NCBI GenBank assembly: GCA_034927345.1
Contig: JAYFQE010000015.1
Span: forward strand, 262,001 to 326,000
Direction: 5' to 3'
DNA: 64,000 bases
Source: JAYFQE01 sp034927345
GTDB taxonomy: Bacteria > Bacillota > Clostridia > Saccharofermentanales > UBA5734
A program made the position numbers and the translations under genes. Below are positions 26,522 through 34,554 of the stretch, piece after piece. The notes beneath the pieces are model-generated. The model searched no databases. It was not told where the DNA came from and worked only from the letters and a program-made list of their open reading frames with translations. How positions within the stretch are numbered: position 1 is the first letter of the stretch; the number at the start of each line of letters is the position of its first letter.

Positions 26522-28102
26522 TCAAGACTTACGGAATTCATTGGGGCTCATGCCGGTTGTCTTCTTGAAAACTTTGCAAAAATAGGTTGTTTCGGTAAAG
26601 CCAACCTTTTCCGCCACCTCATAAGCTTTCAGATTGGTTGATTGCAGCAGATTTTTCGCCTGCTCGATCCGCAGGTTGTTCAGGTAGCCGACGAAATTCT
26701 CCTGGACTTCTTTCTTGAAAAGATTGCTGAAATAGCCGGCGCTGAGATTGACCTGGCGCGCGACCTGATTCAAGGTGATGTTCTTCTCATAATGGTTCCG
26801 GATATAGCGCAGAGCTTCGGTTATTTCACGGCTGAACGTCTGTTTTTTGATCAGCGCGGCATGAACGCTGATGATAAATTCCCGGAAACTGCCGATACAT
26901 CCGTCCAGGGTTTCTTGCCCGGCAATCTGATGGATGGAATCGGTCACGGCATCGGAGAGATTGGCAAATTGCGCGGAATTGATCTGGAAAGCGATTCCTT
27001 GTAGAAGCTGGATGAAAAATTCCTTGATTTGTTCCTTGGTTTTCAGGGTCTTGGCAAATTCATCAATCCGTTGATTATACGCCTGGTTTTCTTTTTCGCT
27101 CAGCATGACGGCCAACTCGCTTTGATTCTGCAAAGCCAGCAGTTTCTCCTGAAAAGCGTTTTCCAGCAAAGGGGCGTCGTCCGTATACAGACGGCCGTAT
27201 CCCTGGTAGAATTTGTGGCGCAGGGCGTTGATCGCCTGTTCGTACAAAGCTTTCAGCGAGGCAAACTGGTTGCCGGGATTGCTGATGCCAAAGGTGACCG
27301 ACGCGTCGAAATAGATGCTCAGCAAATTGCGGATGGTATCGGTGACCGTTATCAAAAGCGGCGAAAGGTTTGGCTTTTCGGTCGGTCCGTCGAGATTGAT
27401 CAGAATGACATAATACTCGTCCGAATCATGAAAGGCCACGCCCGTTCCGGAGCTTTCCAGAATTTCGTTCAGGACATTGAGCAGAGAAATTTTGACAATG
27501 TCTCCCTTATTGTCCTGGAAACGCGTTTTCATCTTTTCATAGTTGTCGATCTCCATGACGCAGACCAGCAGGTTATCTTGCCTGAGCTGCAAATGCTGGA
27601 GCTTGATGTAGTTCTGGAATTCTGTCTCGCAGAAGAGGTTATAGAAAATATAACCCTTCAGGATCCGTTCGTTCAAAGCGTCTTTTTCCGCGCCTTTTGC
27701 CGTTTCACCCATCTCATGGCCTGACTGGTCCAGTTCACTTTGAACTTTCAGCAGAACCGACTCAATATCGGCTGTCGTCATCGTCAGCTTCAGGATATAG
27801 TCGCTCACACCCAGCGACATGGCCTGGCGGACCAGGTCGAACTGCTCGACACAAGTTAAAATCAGGATCTTCGTTGCTTTATCGTTTTCCCGGATTTTAC
27901 GGATCAATTCCATGCCGTCCATAATCGGCATCCGGATATCTGTAATCAAAATATCCGGTCTGTTTTTCTCATATATTTCCCAGGCAGATTGTCCGTCTTG
28001 CGCATCCGCAAGCACATGCATGCCGAATTTTTCCCAGTTGATAGAATTTTTAAGACCTAGTCGGACCAGCATCTCGTCTTCGGCGATCAATACCTCATAC
28101 AT
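26522..28102 (-). CDS. response regulator with AraC-type DNA-binding domain, YesN type
   Basis: About 526 residues. The receiver domain (1 to about 120) has the acidic pocket AEDE, the phospho-acceptor Asp in ILITDIRMPIMDGMEL, and the Lys in YILKLT. A middle region of about 290 residues is followed by two AraC helix-turn-helices (ITLNQVARQVNLSAGYFSNL and AYEVAEKVGFTETTYFCKVF). ATG 28102 follows GGAGG at eight bases; TTG 28117 is within that site. It is the first gene of the two-component operon and probably activates the transporter operon downstream. Confidence 0.93.
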   Translation of the reverse strand: MYEVLIAEDEMLVRLGLKNSINWEKFGMHVLADAQDGQSAWEIYEKNRPDILITDIRMPIMDGMELIRKIRENDKATKILILTCVEQFDLVRQAMSLGVSDYILKLTMTTADIESVLLKVQSELDQSGHEMGETAKGAEKDALNERILKGYIFYNLFCETEFQNYIKLQHLQLRQDNLLVCVMEIDNYEKMKTRFQDNKGDIVKISLLNVLNEILESSGTGVAFHDSDEYYVILINLDGPTEKPNLSPLLITVTDTIRNLLSIYFDASVTFGISNPGNQFASLKALYEQAINALRHKFYQGYGRLYTDDAPLLENAFQEKLLALQNQSELAVMLSEKENQAYNQRIDEFAKTLKTKEQIKEFFIQLLQGIAFQINSAQFANLSDAVTDSIHQIAGQETLDGCIGSFREFIISVHAALIKKQTFSREITEALRYIRNHYEKNITLNQVARQVNLSAGYFSNLFKKEVQENFVGYLNNLRIEQAKNLLQSTNLKAYEVAEKVGFTETTYFCKVFKKTTGMSPNEFRKS

Positions 28103-28123
28103 TCCATCAGCCTCCAAACTGCC

Positions 28124-28152
28124 ATTTTACAAAAACCACGCCTGGAATTCAA
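28124..28152 (-). promoter_or_regulatory. promoter of the two-component operon
   Basis: On the minus strand TTGAAT (28147-28152) and TAAAAT (28124-28129) are 17 bases apart, ending about 20 bases before the response regulator start codon. Confidence 0.6.
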
Positions 28153-28190
28153 CAGACCGTCCATACGTCATTTTTCACCCCGGTAAACGG

Positions 28191-29360
28191 TCAGATGCCG
28201 CCGCTGGTAAAAAACTTCTCGATAACAATAGCTGCCGCGGAGAGAATGTCGTATTCCGGTCCGATTTTGGAAGGAAGAATCTGCAGCTGATGGATATTAC
28301 GGGTCATGGCGGCTTGCCCGGCATACTGCCGGATGTCGCCCAGCAGCATATCCGGCCGGTCGTTAATGTCGCCGGTCAAAATAACCGCTTCCAACTCTAA
28401 CAGATTCATGGCATTGACGATTCCGGCCGCCAGATAACGCGCCTGCCGGGCGATGGCCGCCCGGCAGATCCCGTTGCCTGCCTCGGCTTGATCCACGACT
28501 TCATGCCAGCTTTTTACGGAGACCTCATTATCACGTAAATATTGGTAAAGCGCGGGCATGGAAGCATAGAGTTCCAGGCAGCCCCGGTTGCCGCAGCTGC
28601 AGGCCGGTCCGTTGACATCCAGCGTCGTATGGCCGATTTCACTGCCAAAACCGCCGACGCCGCGGTACAGCTGACGGTCGATAATCATGCCGGCGCCAAT
28701 GCCGGAATCGATCACCAGCAGCAGAAAACTTTTAAAAGACGGCCCCTGGCCATAGTTCTTTTCAGCCAGGGCCAGCGCGGCGGCATTATTCTCCAATAAA
28801 GCGTCAACGTGAAAATACTCGGAAAAAGCCCGGGCTATTTCCACCTGATGCCAGAGTGGAAAGTTCGGCGGGTTCAGGATGGTTCCGGTCGCAATATCGA
28901 CGGGCCCCGGCGTGCAGATGCCGATGCCCAGCAGGCTTTCGCGGGGGACGGCATTGGCGTCCAACAGGGTTTGCACCGCTTTTTCAAGCGGCGCCAAGGC
29001 AGCCGCTGCCGTCGGATAACGGTTCAACATAAACGTTTCCCGGGCGACGGGAGTGCCCTTGAAGTCGACCAGGCCGATATGGCAGCCTTCGCGGCTGATC
29101 GACACGCCGGCGGCATAAAAGCGCCGGGGATTCAGATCGAGTAAAATGGGTTTGCGGCCAAAACCTGCCGCGGCCGTGCCGGTCTCCAGCAAATAACCTT
29201 TATCGAGCAATTCGTCGACGAGTATGGTTACCGCCGCTCTGGTCAGACCGGTCAAACGGGCCAGATCCGCTCTAGATACGCTTTTCCGGCGTATTAAAGT
29301 CAGGATGAGGCGAAGATTGTCGCTTTTCATATTGGCTGAATTCATTGCGCCGTGTTTCAC
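28191..29360 (-). CDS. ROK-family transcriptional regulator
   Basis: About 389 residues. An N-terminal winged helix (SRADLARLTGLTRAAVTILV) is followed by a ROK domain with the signature VIDSGIGAGMIIDRQLYRG and the zinc site CSCGNRGCLELY. Regulators of this type bind sugars or their phosphates and repress sugar genes. GTG 29360 has GAGG at nine bases; TTG 29375 would be longer. It precedes the two-component genes on the same strand but has its own promoter. It probably adds a second sugar signal to this locus. Confidence 0.9.
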   Translation of the reverse strand: MKHGAMNSANMKSDNLRLILTLIRRKSVSRADLARLTGLTRAAVTILVDELLDKGYLLETGTAAAGFGRKPILLDLNPRRFYAAGVSISREGCHIGLVDFKGTPVARETFMLNRYPTAAAALAPLEKAVQTLLDANAVPRESLLGIGICTPGPVDIATGTILNPPNFPLWHQVEIARAFSEYFHVDALLENNAAALALAEKNYGQGPSFKSFLLLVIDSGIGAGMIIDRQLYRGVGGFGSEIGHTTLDVNGPACSCGNRGCLELYASMPALYQYLRDNEVSVKSWHEVVDQAEAGNGICRAAIARQARYLAAGIVNAMNLLELEAVILTGDINDRPDMLLGDIRQYAGQAAMTRNIHQLQILPSKIGPEYDILSAAAIVIEKFFTSGGI

Positions 29361-29391
29361 ATTTATTATCCTCAAATTCTTCGATGGGCTT

Positions 29392-29421
29392 ATTCTATGC
29401 TGGACACGGTAAATTTGTCAA
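29392..29421 (-). promoter_or_regulatory. promoter of the ROK regulator gene
   Basis: On the minus strand TTGACA (29416-29421) and TAGAAT (29392-29397) are 18 bases apart, about 32 bases before the GTG start. Confidence 0.65.
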
Positions 29422-29468
29422 ATAGATTAACCATCTGAACTCAGGGTATTTCGCCACGCTTATACGTA

Positions 29469-29498
29469 AGAGGGGCTGTCTCATGACAGCCCCCCTCT
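29469..29498. repeat. inverted repeat (hairpin) with GGGGCTGTC arm
   Basis: AGAGGGGCTGTC, a TCAT loop, and a GACAG-C-run-TCT arm form a stem of about twelve pairs with one extra C. Neither strand has a T-run after it, so it is not a normal terminator. Similar GGCTGTC ends occur in some insertion sequences, but no second end was seen nearby. Confidence 0.5.
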
Positions 29499-29539
29499 AC
29501 TGTGCGCCACCAGAAGACGCTTTCGGTTAACCGGTCAGA

Positions 29540-29674
29540 TTATTGGGCTGGACCGGTGATTGATTCGTTTGTCCGGACCGTGTCGCCGGCTGTCGGAACG
29601 ATGCCGCCTGCTTTTTCATGCAGCGGCACGCCGAGTTTTTCCAGCGTGATGAATATTTCCGAACAAGCCCAATA
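29540..29674 (-). pseudogene. C-terminal gene remnant of unknown family
   Basis: Between an in-frame TGA (29675-29677) and TAA (29540-29542) lies a protein-like stretch containing EIFITLEKLGVPLHEKAGG and IVPTAGDTV. It has no start codon or ribosome binding site of its own. It could be the tail of a deleted gene; this is a weak call. Confidence 0.3.
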
Positions 29675-29814
29675 TCAGTTCAGCAGGATCATTATACTCC
29701 TGATTTCAAATAATGAAACAACCGGGACCGACTTTTCCGCGAGGCTAAATAAGGATATAATTAAACCGATGGATGCAAACGAAAATGACGCAACCGGTCA
29801 GGAGTGATTTAAAA

Positions 29815-30777
29815 ATGACTCAATTATCTGCAGATAACAAAACGATGCTTGAATACCAGCAACTGAAAAACCGTTTGCCGGTTATCAGCCGCCGCGCCGG
29901 CACGATACGCGGCCGGCTGAAGGATATAGACCGGCTGTTGGTCGAACAAAGAGATGCTGTCGCCAGTGAAGGCGATGATGTTGACCGGCTGGATAATAAG
30001 ACTTTGGGCAATTACCTGCTTGGATTAAGCCGGCAGATGGATAAGAAACGTCAAAAAGAAGAAGAAGAATTGCTGCAGGCGAAAAGGAAACTGGATGAAA
30101 CCATAAGCGAGCAAACCTATCTGCGCCGGGAATTAGCCGACCTTGAACAGCAGATGGCCGCGGCTCAGCAGGCCGGCCGTTCATGGGAGCAAGGCATGCA
30201 GGAACGGCTGAACTGGCTGGAAGAACCCGAGAACCATGAACGCCGTGAGGAATATCGGCAGATACAAAGCCAGATCAACAGTCAGCAGGCCCAGGCGACC
30301 GAAATCGATCAGGCCCGCGCGGTAGCCCGGCAGGCGGCGGCCACGGCAGAAGCCATGCGGGAACAGCTTGCTTCAGCGGAGAACTGGAGCACCTATGACG
30401 TCTGGTTCGACGGCGGCATAATCAGTCACGCCGCCAAGTACAACCACCTGGACGCCGTCAGCGATATGGCGAATCATCTGGCGGCCCAGCTTAATGATTT
30501 GCGCCGGGAATTAGCCGATATCCATCAGGACATCGGTCTTTCCCTCAATGAATATAGCGGCGGAACACGGGTTCTGGATTACTTTTTTGATAATATTTTC
30601 ACTGATTTATCGGTTCGCGACCGGATCCGTGACGATCAAGCGTCGGTTGACCAGGCGCGGGACCGATTGCGTCGGCTGGATCAGGAACTGGAACGCTCCC
30701 TAGAGGAAATACGCCAGAATCTGACGCAATTGACAGCCAAACAAGAACAGTATCTGCTGCAGCTTGCCGCCGAATAG
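29815..30777 (+). CDS. coiled-coil protein of unknown function
   Basis: About 320 residues, nearly all predicted alpha helix with heptad patterns. It is rich in Glu, Gln, Arg, Lys and Ala (for example KKRQKEEEELLQAKRKLDET). A short non-helical part lies in the middle (TYDVWFDGGIISHAAKYNHL), then a second coiled coil reaches the end. There is no signal peptide or membrane helix. ATG 29815 has GGAGTG at eight bases. It is alone on its strand, convergent with the TPR-like gene. I do not recognise the family; a structural or scaffold role is possible. Confidence 0.65.
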   Translation: MTQLSADNKTMLEYQQLKNRLPVISRRAGTIRGRLKDIDRLLVEQRDAVASEGDDVDRLDNKTLGNYLLGLSRQMDKKRQKEEEELLQAKRKLDETISEQTYLRRELADLEQQMAAAQQAGRSWEQGMQERLNWLEEPENHERREEYRQIQSQINSQQAQATEIDQARAVARQAAATAEAMREQLASAENWSTYDVWFDGGIISHAAKYNHLDAVSDMANHLAAQLNDLRRELADIHQDIGLSLNEYSGGTRVLDYFFDNIFTDLSVRDRIRDDQASVDQARDRLRRLDQELERSLEEIRQNLTQLTAKQEQYLLQLAAE

Positions 30778-30816
30778 TGCTCATGGCGCCCGCAAGCTGA
30801 AAAACAGCCATTATGG

Positions 30817-31452
30817 TTATATTAGACTGGCGGCCGCGGCGCGGCCTTGTTTCAGCAAAAGCTCACGCAGCTGCCGGACAATCTCCTGCCGCCCGGTATT
30901 TTTTACGACGGCCAATCCTTCACGCAGAATTTTTTCCGCTTTTGCCGGATCGTACCAGGGGTCTTGCCGGCTGAATGAATATTGAGAAGCCCAGGCCGTC
31001 CACCCCCAGGCCCATTGAGGTTTTTGCCGGGTTAATTCGGTAAAAACGGCATCGCCCTCCGGCTGGCGGCCGAGTCGGAACAAACTATTGGCGATAGCGC
31101 GCTGCCGGCTCAGATGACCGGGATCATCCGGGTTATTGGAGTATTTTTGGTAATCGCGGCAGCAGTCGATGCATACTTGATAGAAGAATGGATCCAGGGG
31201 GCCGGCGTCAGCCAGTTCCCGAATGAAATCATTCGCCCAGACATAGATTGACTGCTGACCGTGAAAGGCGTTGTCAAGCATCTCTATCGACAAACCGGGG
31301 TGCTGCTCCAGCCATTCCAGGATCAAAAGCCAGGTTTTGCGCCAGCTGAAGCAGGCGGCTACCGGCTGATTTCTCTCCATAGCCCGATATCCGGCTTGCA
31401 TCAATGGGTCGATCTGTTCGGCCTGTTTGGCAAATGTTTCGTTGCTGACCAT
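30817..31452 (-). CDS. TPR-like helical protein of unknown function
   Basis: A 211-residue protein of helical repeats. Helix pairs such as AIANSLFRLGRQPEGDAVFT, then a Trp-rich segment (WAWGWTAWASQYSF) and AEKILREGLAVVKN look like tetratricopeptide-type repeats. No catalytic motif was seen. It resembles the helical part of some SEC-C-domain proteins but lacks the SEC-C zinc motif. ATG has ACGGAGG upstream. It starts 15 bases after the ABC-F gene, so it is probably co-transcribed with it and under the same attenuator. Confidence 0.6.
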   Translation of the reverse strand: MVSNETFAKQAEQIDPLMQAGYRAMERNQPVAACFSWRKTWLLILEWLEQHPGLSIEMLDNAFHGQQSIYVWANDFIRELADAGPLDPFFYQVCIDCCRDYQKYSNNPDDPGHLSRQRAIANSLFRLGRQPEGDAVFTELTRQKPQWAWGWTAWASQYSFSRQDPWYDPAKAEKILREGLAVVKNTGRQEIVRQLRELLLKQGRAAAASLI

Positions 31453-31467
31453 AACGCCTCCGTTACC

Positions 31468-33033
31468 TTATGTTGATTTGAGTTTATCAGAAAAGCCGGC
31501 CTGCTGCGAGTCCATGTACTCGGAAAAGCTCGTTTCCAGCCGACGGATCCGGCGGTTGTCGAAAACCAGGACTTTGTCGCAGAGCCGGCGCAGCAGATAG
31601 ATATCGTGCGAAACGATCATCATGGTCCCCGGATAATCGGCGAGCGCCTGTTCCAGCTGCTCGCGGGCGTGCAGGTCCAGGTAATTAGTCGGTTCGTCAA
31701 GAATAATGAAATCCTGGCTGGACAAAATTAATTCGGATAATTTGATCTTCATTTGTTCACCCGGACTGAAGCTGTTGGCCGGCTGATTTAAGTGCCGCAA
31801 GGTCAGGCCCATCTGGGCCAGCTGCGCCCGGTCGGCGCCGCTCAGTCCGTTGAGCTTATCGGTCAGGTAATCCAGCAATGTCCGATCGCCAGGCAGAATT
31901 TCCAGGTTCTGTGCCAAAACGTGCGGCCGGCAGCCCGAACTCAATCGCAGATCGCCGCCCGTCGGCTTCTCCAGTCCCTGGATCATGCGAATCAGGGTCG
32001 TTTTACCACATCCGTTCGGTCCGAACAAAGCCACCTTTTCCTGACGGAAGATATGGAAACGGCTGGGCAGAAATAAAGGCGCATCATGATATCCCATCGT
32101 TAAATCCACCGCTTCCAGGATCCGTTTGCCATGTCGTCCTTCCGTGCTCAAAGCAAAGGTGTATTTCGGATCTGCCGACGGTTTCCTTTCACCTCCGGTT
32201 ATCAGGCGTTCCAGGCGTTTAACATCATTTTTGACTTTCTTATCCATCTTTTTCGCTTTTGCCCGCTTCTTTTCCTTGACACCCATGGTCAATCCGCTTG
32301 AATCCGGTTTTGTTGAATTGCGATGCGCTTTTTCAGCCCATTGCCGGGTCTGGCGGATCGCCTCTTCGATTTGACGCTGCTGTTTGCGTTCGTCTTCATA
32401 ACGATGACGCTGTTCCTGGTACAGCCGTTCCTTTTCCTGGCGATAGAACGTATAATTGCCGGCATATTCGGTGACGCGACCGCCGTCGAGCTCTAAAATG
32501 CGGGTGACCAGCCGGTCCAGAAGATAGCGGTCATGAGAGACGATAACCATACTGCCGGATCTTGCGGCCAATTGTTCAATAACCGTTTGGATGCCAGAGA
32601 AATCCAGATTATTAGTCGGTTCGTCCAGCAGCATCAAATCCGGCTGCTCGGCCAGAAAACAACCGAGCGCCAGTCTGGTTTGCTCGCCGCCGGATAAATG
32701 CTCCGGCTGTCCGGATAAATCAATACCTGATCCGAGCCGGCCTAAAGGATCAGACCGATCCGGAAACAAGCCTTCCTGGCAGGCCGCAGCCATGTCGGCC
32801 GCCGGATCGGGCGTCTGGCTGAGCAGGCGGACCGACATCCGCCGTGCCAGCCGGATAGTTCCGGAATCCGGCTGGTCCAGCCCGGCCATCATCCGCAGCA
32901 AAGTCGTTTTACCACAGCCGTTCTTGCCGACCAGACCGACGCGTTCACCTTCGCCGATATAAAATGATAGATCGTGAAAAAGTTCATGACCACCAAAAGA
33001 TTTAGTCAGCCTGACTACCTGTATATAGGCCAT
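31468..33033 (-). CDS. ABC-F family ATPase (ribosome protection type)
   Basis: About 521 residues with two ABC domains and no membrane helices. Domain 1 has Walker A GKNGCGKTT, signature LSGGEQTRLAL and Walker B LMLLDEPTNNLD. Domain 2 has GPNGCGKTT, FSPGEQMKIKL and FIILDEPTNYLD. The linker of about 90 residues is highly charged, with basic KKKRAKAKKMDKK near its end, like the interdomain arm that reaches into the ribosome in Vga/Lsa/Msr/VmlR proteins. ATG 33033 follows GGAGG at about ten bases. The leader upstream has a peptide-coding frame and an attenuator, which supports an antibiotic-resistance role. The drug spectrum is not predictable from sequence alone. Confidence 0.88.
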   Translation of the reverse strand: MAYIQVVRLTKSFGGHELFHDLSFYIGEGERVGLVGKNGCGKTTLLRMMAGLDQPDSGTIRLARRMSVRLLSQTPDPAADMAAACQEGLFPDRSDPLGRLGSGIDLSGQPEHLSGGEQTRLALGCFLAEQPDLMLLDEPTNNLDFSGIQTVIEQLAARSGSMVIVSHDRYLLDRLVTRILELDGGRVTEYAGNYTFYRQEKERLYQEQRHRYEDERKQQRQIEEAIRQTRQWAEKAHRNSTKPDSSGLTMGVKEKKRAKAKKMDKKVKNDVKRLERLITGGERKPSADPKYTFALSTEGRHGKRILEAVDLTMGYHDAPLFLPSRFHIFRQEKVALFGPNGCGKTTLIRMIQGLEKPTGGDLRLSSGCRPHVLAQNLEILPGDRTLLDYLTDKLNGLSGADRAQLAQMGLTLRHLNQPANSFSPGEQMKIKLSELILSSQDFIILDEPTNYLDLHAREQLEQALADYPGTMMIVSHDIYLLRRLCDKVLVFDNRRIRRLETSFSEYMDSQQAGFSDKLKST

Positions 33034-33048
33034 AAAGCGTTGAACCTC

Positions 33049-33075
33049 CAAAAAAATCCGCCAAAGGCGGATTTT
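33049..33075 (-). terminator. attenuator terminator in the ABC-F leader
   Basis: AAAATCCGCC (33053-33062) and GGCGGATTTT (33066-33075) form a perfect 10-base-pair stem with a 3-base loop. On the minus strand it continues into a run of seven T. GGAGG, the ABC-F ribosome binding site, begins directly after the run. An intrinsic terminator placed before a start codon is the usual layout of inducible ABC-F genes. Confidence 0.85.
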
Positions 33076-33233
33076 CCTGAAAACGCTGATTAGGCCGCCG
33101 GTATCCTCGCGTTATATCCGACAGCAGGGAACCGGAGTAAAAGAGCGCATGGCACAGAATAATCCGTCACCTTTGGCAACGCAAAACAAAGCCATAAAAC
33201 CAACATCGTTTTGCGCGGTTTGCCGTATCGTGA

Positions 33234-33263
33234 TCAGCGGATTATCCAAATTCTCATGCGCAT
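33234..33263 (-). CDS. ABC-F leader peptide (uORF)
   Basis: An ATG at 33263, five bases after GGAAAGG, opens a nine-codon frame encoding MRMRIWIIR and ending in TGA at 33234. Residues 2-4 are Arg-Met-Arg. An Arg/Lys-X-Arg/Lys motif at this position is known to stall ribosomes with bound macrolide (ErmDL, minimal MRLR). The final codons include AATCCGC, which repeats the 5' arm of the attenuator and could compete for its 3' arm. Together these suggest drug-dependent control of the ABC-F gene. The peptide itself is too short for homology proof. Confidence 0.65.
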   Translation of the reverse strand: MRMRIWIIR

Positions 33264-33289
33264 AAATCCTTTCCGTAAATAATAGAGCC

Positions 33290-33318
33290 ATTATAGCATC
33301 AATAAGTCCCCAGTTCCA
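33290..33318 (-). promoter_or_regulatory. promoter of the ABC-F leader transcript
   Basis: On the minus strand a TATAAT box (33290-33295) lies 17 bases after TGGAAC (33313-33318), a weak -35. It overlaps the 3' end of the uroporphyrinogen-decarboxylase-family gene, so the leader is transcribed from its own promoter about 20 bases before the leader peptide. Confidence 0.55.
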
Positions 33319-34381
33319 GGCCATAATCCTTGAAATGCTGATAAGTCGCCAAATTAACCGTATGCGGGATGGAGTGATCAGAATGCAGAATGTAGCCGTA
33401 GTTCTTCATGACGGTCGGAATCTTGGCCTCGAGTTCCCGGTCGACGCGCGCCAGGTCGTTGGTATACAATTCGCGGATGTCCATGCCGCCGAAAAAGGAC
33501 AGACGATCGCCGTAAAGCTGGTATAGTTTCAGCAAATCCATGCCGGCTTTAACTTCGATGACCTGCAGGCAGTCGATGCCGGCGTCAATCATGCCCGGCA
33601 GCAGTTTTTCAACCATGCCGCAGGAATGCATGACAACCGGAAGGCCCAGTGAATGGCTGTACCGGATGGTCCGCTCGTGGCCGGGCTTGATGATCTCGTC
33701 ATACATAGCCGGAGACATGAACGGACGGCCGGAAAATCCCATGTCTTCATAATAGAAAATGCCGTCAGGCTTGCCTTCTTCAGCGAATAATATCTCCTGC
33801 AGGGCTACGGTCAATTCCGAATAAGTCCTGACCATGTCCATAACCCAGTCCGGATCCATGGCCATGCCGTAAAGCAGATTTTCGTGGCCGCATACCGGAT
33901 GCATCTGTTCGAAGACGTTGACGCCGCTCCACATAAAAAAGCGTTGTTTGTCGCGGCATTGCCGCTTCTTCAGGCGATAGGCCTCGAAGTTGATCCGCCG
34001 CCGGTCCGGCTTCAGGCGCGGTTTAATATATTCTTCCCAGGCTTCCCGTTCTTTAACCAGAAAATCGACATGCTCCGGCGTGGAGGAATGAAGCTTATGC
34101 GTCCGGAGCAGGGCGCCGTTGCCGTCCCGGCGGAGAATCGTTTCGGCGGTTTCCTCGACGACCTGCGGTACAAAATCGAGATCGGCCACCATATTGAACG
34201 GCCAGCTAAGATCTAAATCAAAATCGAAATAATCGACCAGATCTTGTTCCTCGCCGACCCAGCCTTTTCTGGCCCATTCCCGGTGTGTGTCATCCCAGAA
34301 GTGTTCATAAACGCCAATACGGTCAACCGGTTTTCTTTGCAGAATATTGCCGATGCGTTCATGTCCTGTCAGTTGTTCCAT
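33299..34381 (-). CDS. uroporphyrinogen decarboxylase (URO-D) family protein
   Basis: About 360 residues. The pattern is that of the URO-D/MtaA methyltransferase superfamily: an N-terminal ERIGNILQRKPVDRIGVYEH, then GIFYYEDMGF-like and VVMHSCGMVEKLLPGMIDAG segments, then FFGGMDIREL and SDHSIPHTVN. The His-x-Cys of MHSCG matches the metal-binding site of methylcobamide:CoM-type enzymes. In gut Bacillota many such proteins lie beside sugar genes and their substrates are unknown. ATG 34381 follows GAAAGGAG; a longer GTG or TTG start is less likely. It is divergent from an AraC regulator. Confidence 0.8.
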   Translation of the reverse strand: MEQLTGHERIGNILQRKPVDRIGVYEHFWDDTHREWARKGWVGEEQDLVDYFDFDLDLSWPFNMVADLDFVPQVVEETAETILRRDGNGALLRTHKLHSSTPEHVDFLVKEREAWEEYIKPRLKPDRRRINFEAYRLKKRQCRDKQRFFMWSGVNVFEQMHPVCGHENLLYGMAMDPDWVMDMVRTYSELTVALQEILFAEEGKPDGIFYYEDMGFSGRPFMSPAMYDEIIKPGHERTIRYSHSLGLPVVMHSCGMVEKLLPGMIDAGIDCLQVIEVKAGMDLLKLYQLYGDRLSFFGGMDIRELYTNDLARVDRELEAKIPTVMKNYGYILHSDHSIPHTVNLATYQHFKDYGLELGTY

Positions 34382-34514
34382 AAGGGTGCTCCTTTCATCA
34401 TCAAAGCCTGATCCTGAGGAATTTCGTTGACTCCAGCATAGCAAGAAACTGTGTCTGGTAAAATGACCCGGATTGAGATAATATGACTGCAATTGACATT
34501 ATTTCAGAAAAACG

Positions 34515-34554
34515 GCGGATATTTAAGTGATGAAGCGGATGTTTAAGCAATGAA
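34515..34554 (+). repeat. two 20-base tandem direct repeats at the AraC start
   Basis: GCGGATATTTAAGTGATGAA (34515-34534) is followed immediately by GCGGATGTTTAAGCAATGAA (34535-34554), with 17 of 20 bases identical. The second copy contains the start codon of the AraC gene. Direct repeats are typical AraC-family binding sites, and the 20-base period places them on one DNA face. Confidence 0.7.

Larger units (their letters stand above)
29361..29814. other. intergenic region with promoter, hairpin and gene remnant
   Basis: This gap of about 450 bases holds the ROK promoter (29392-29421), a strong hairpin (29469-29498) and a short minus-strand reading frame that looks like the tail of a lost gene (29540-29674). 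Nothing else gene-like was seen. Confidence 0.5.

Noticed and set aside
29502..29807. 101-residue plus-strand open frame before the coiled-coil gene
   Set aside because: It has no ribosome binding site, no recognisable protein character, and the coiled-coil gene has a clear start at 29815.
33112..33324. 70-residue minus-strand frame spanning the ABC-F leader
   Set aside because: It runs through the promoter and lacks a ribosome binding site; the short frame at 33234-33263 has one and fits leader-peptide logic better.
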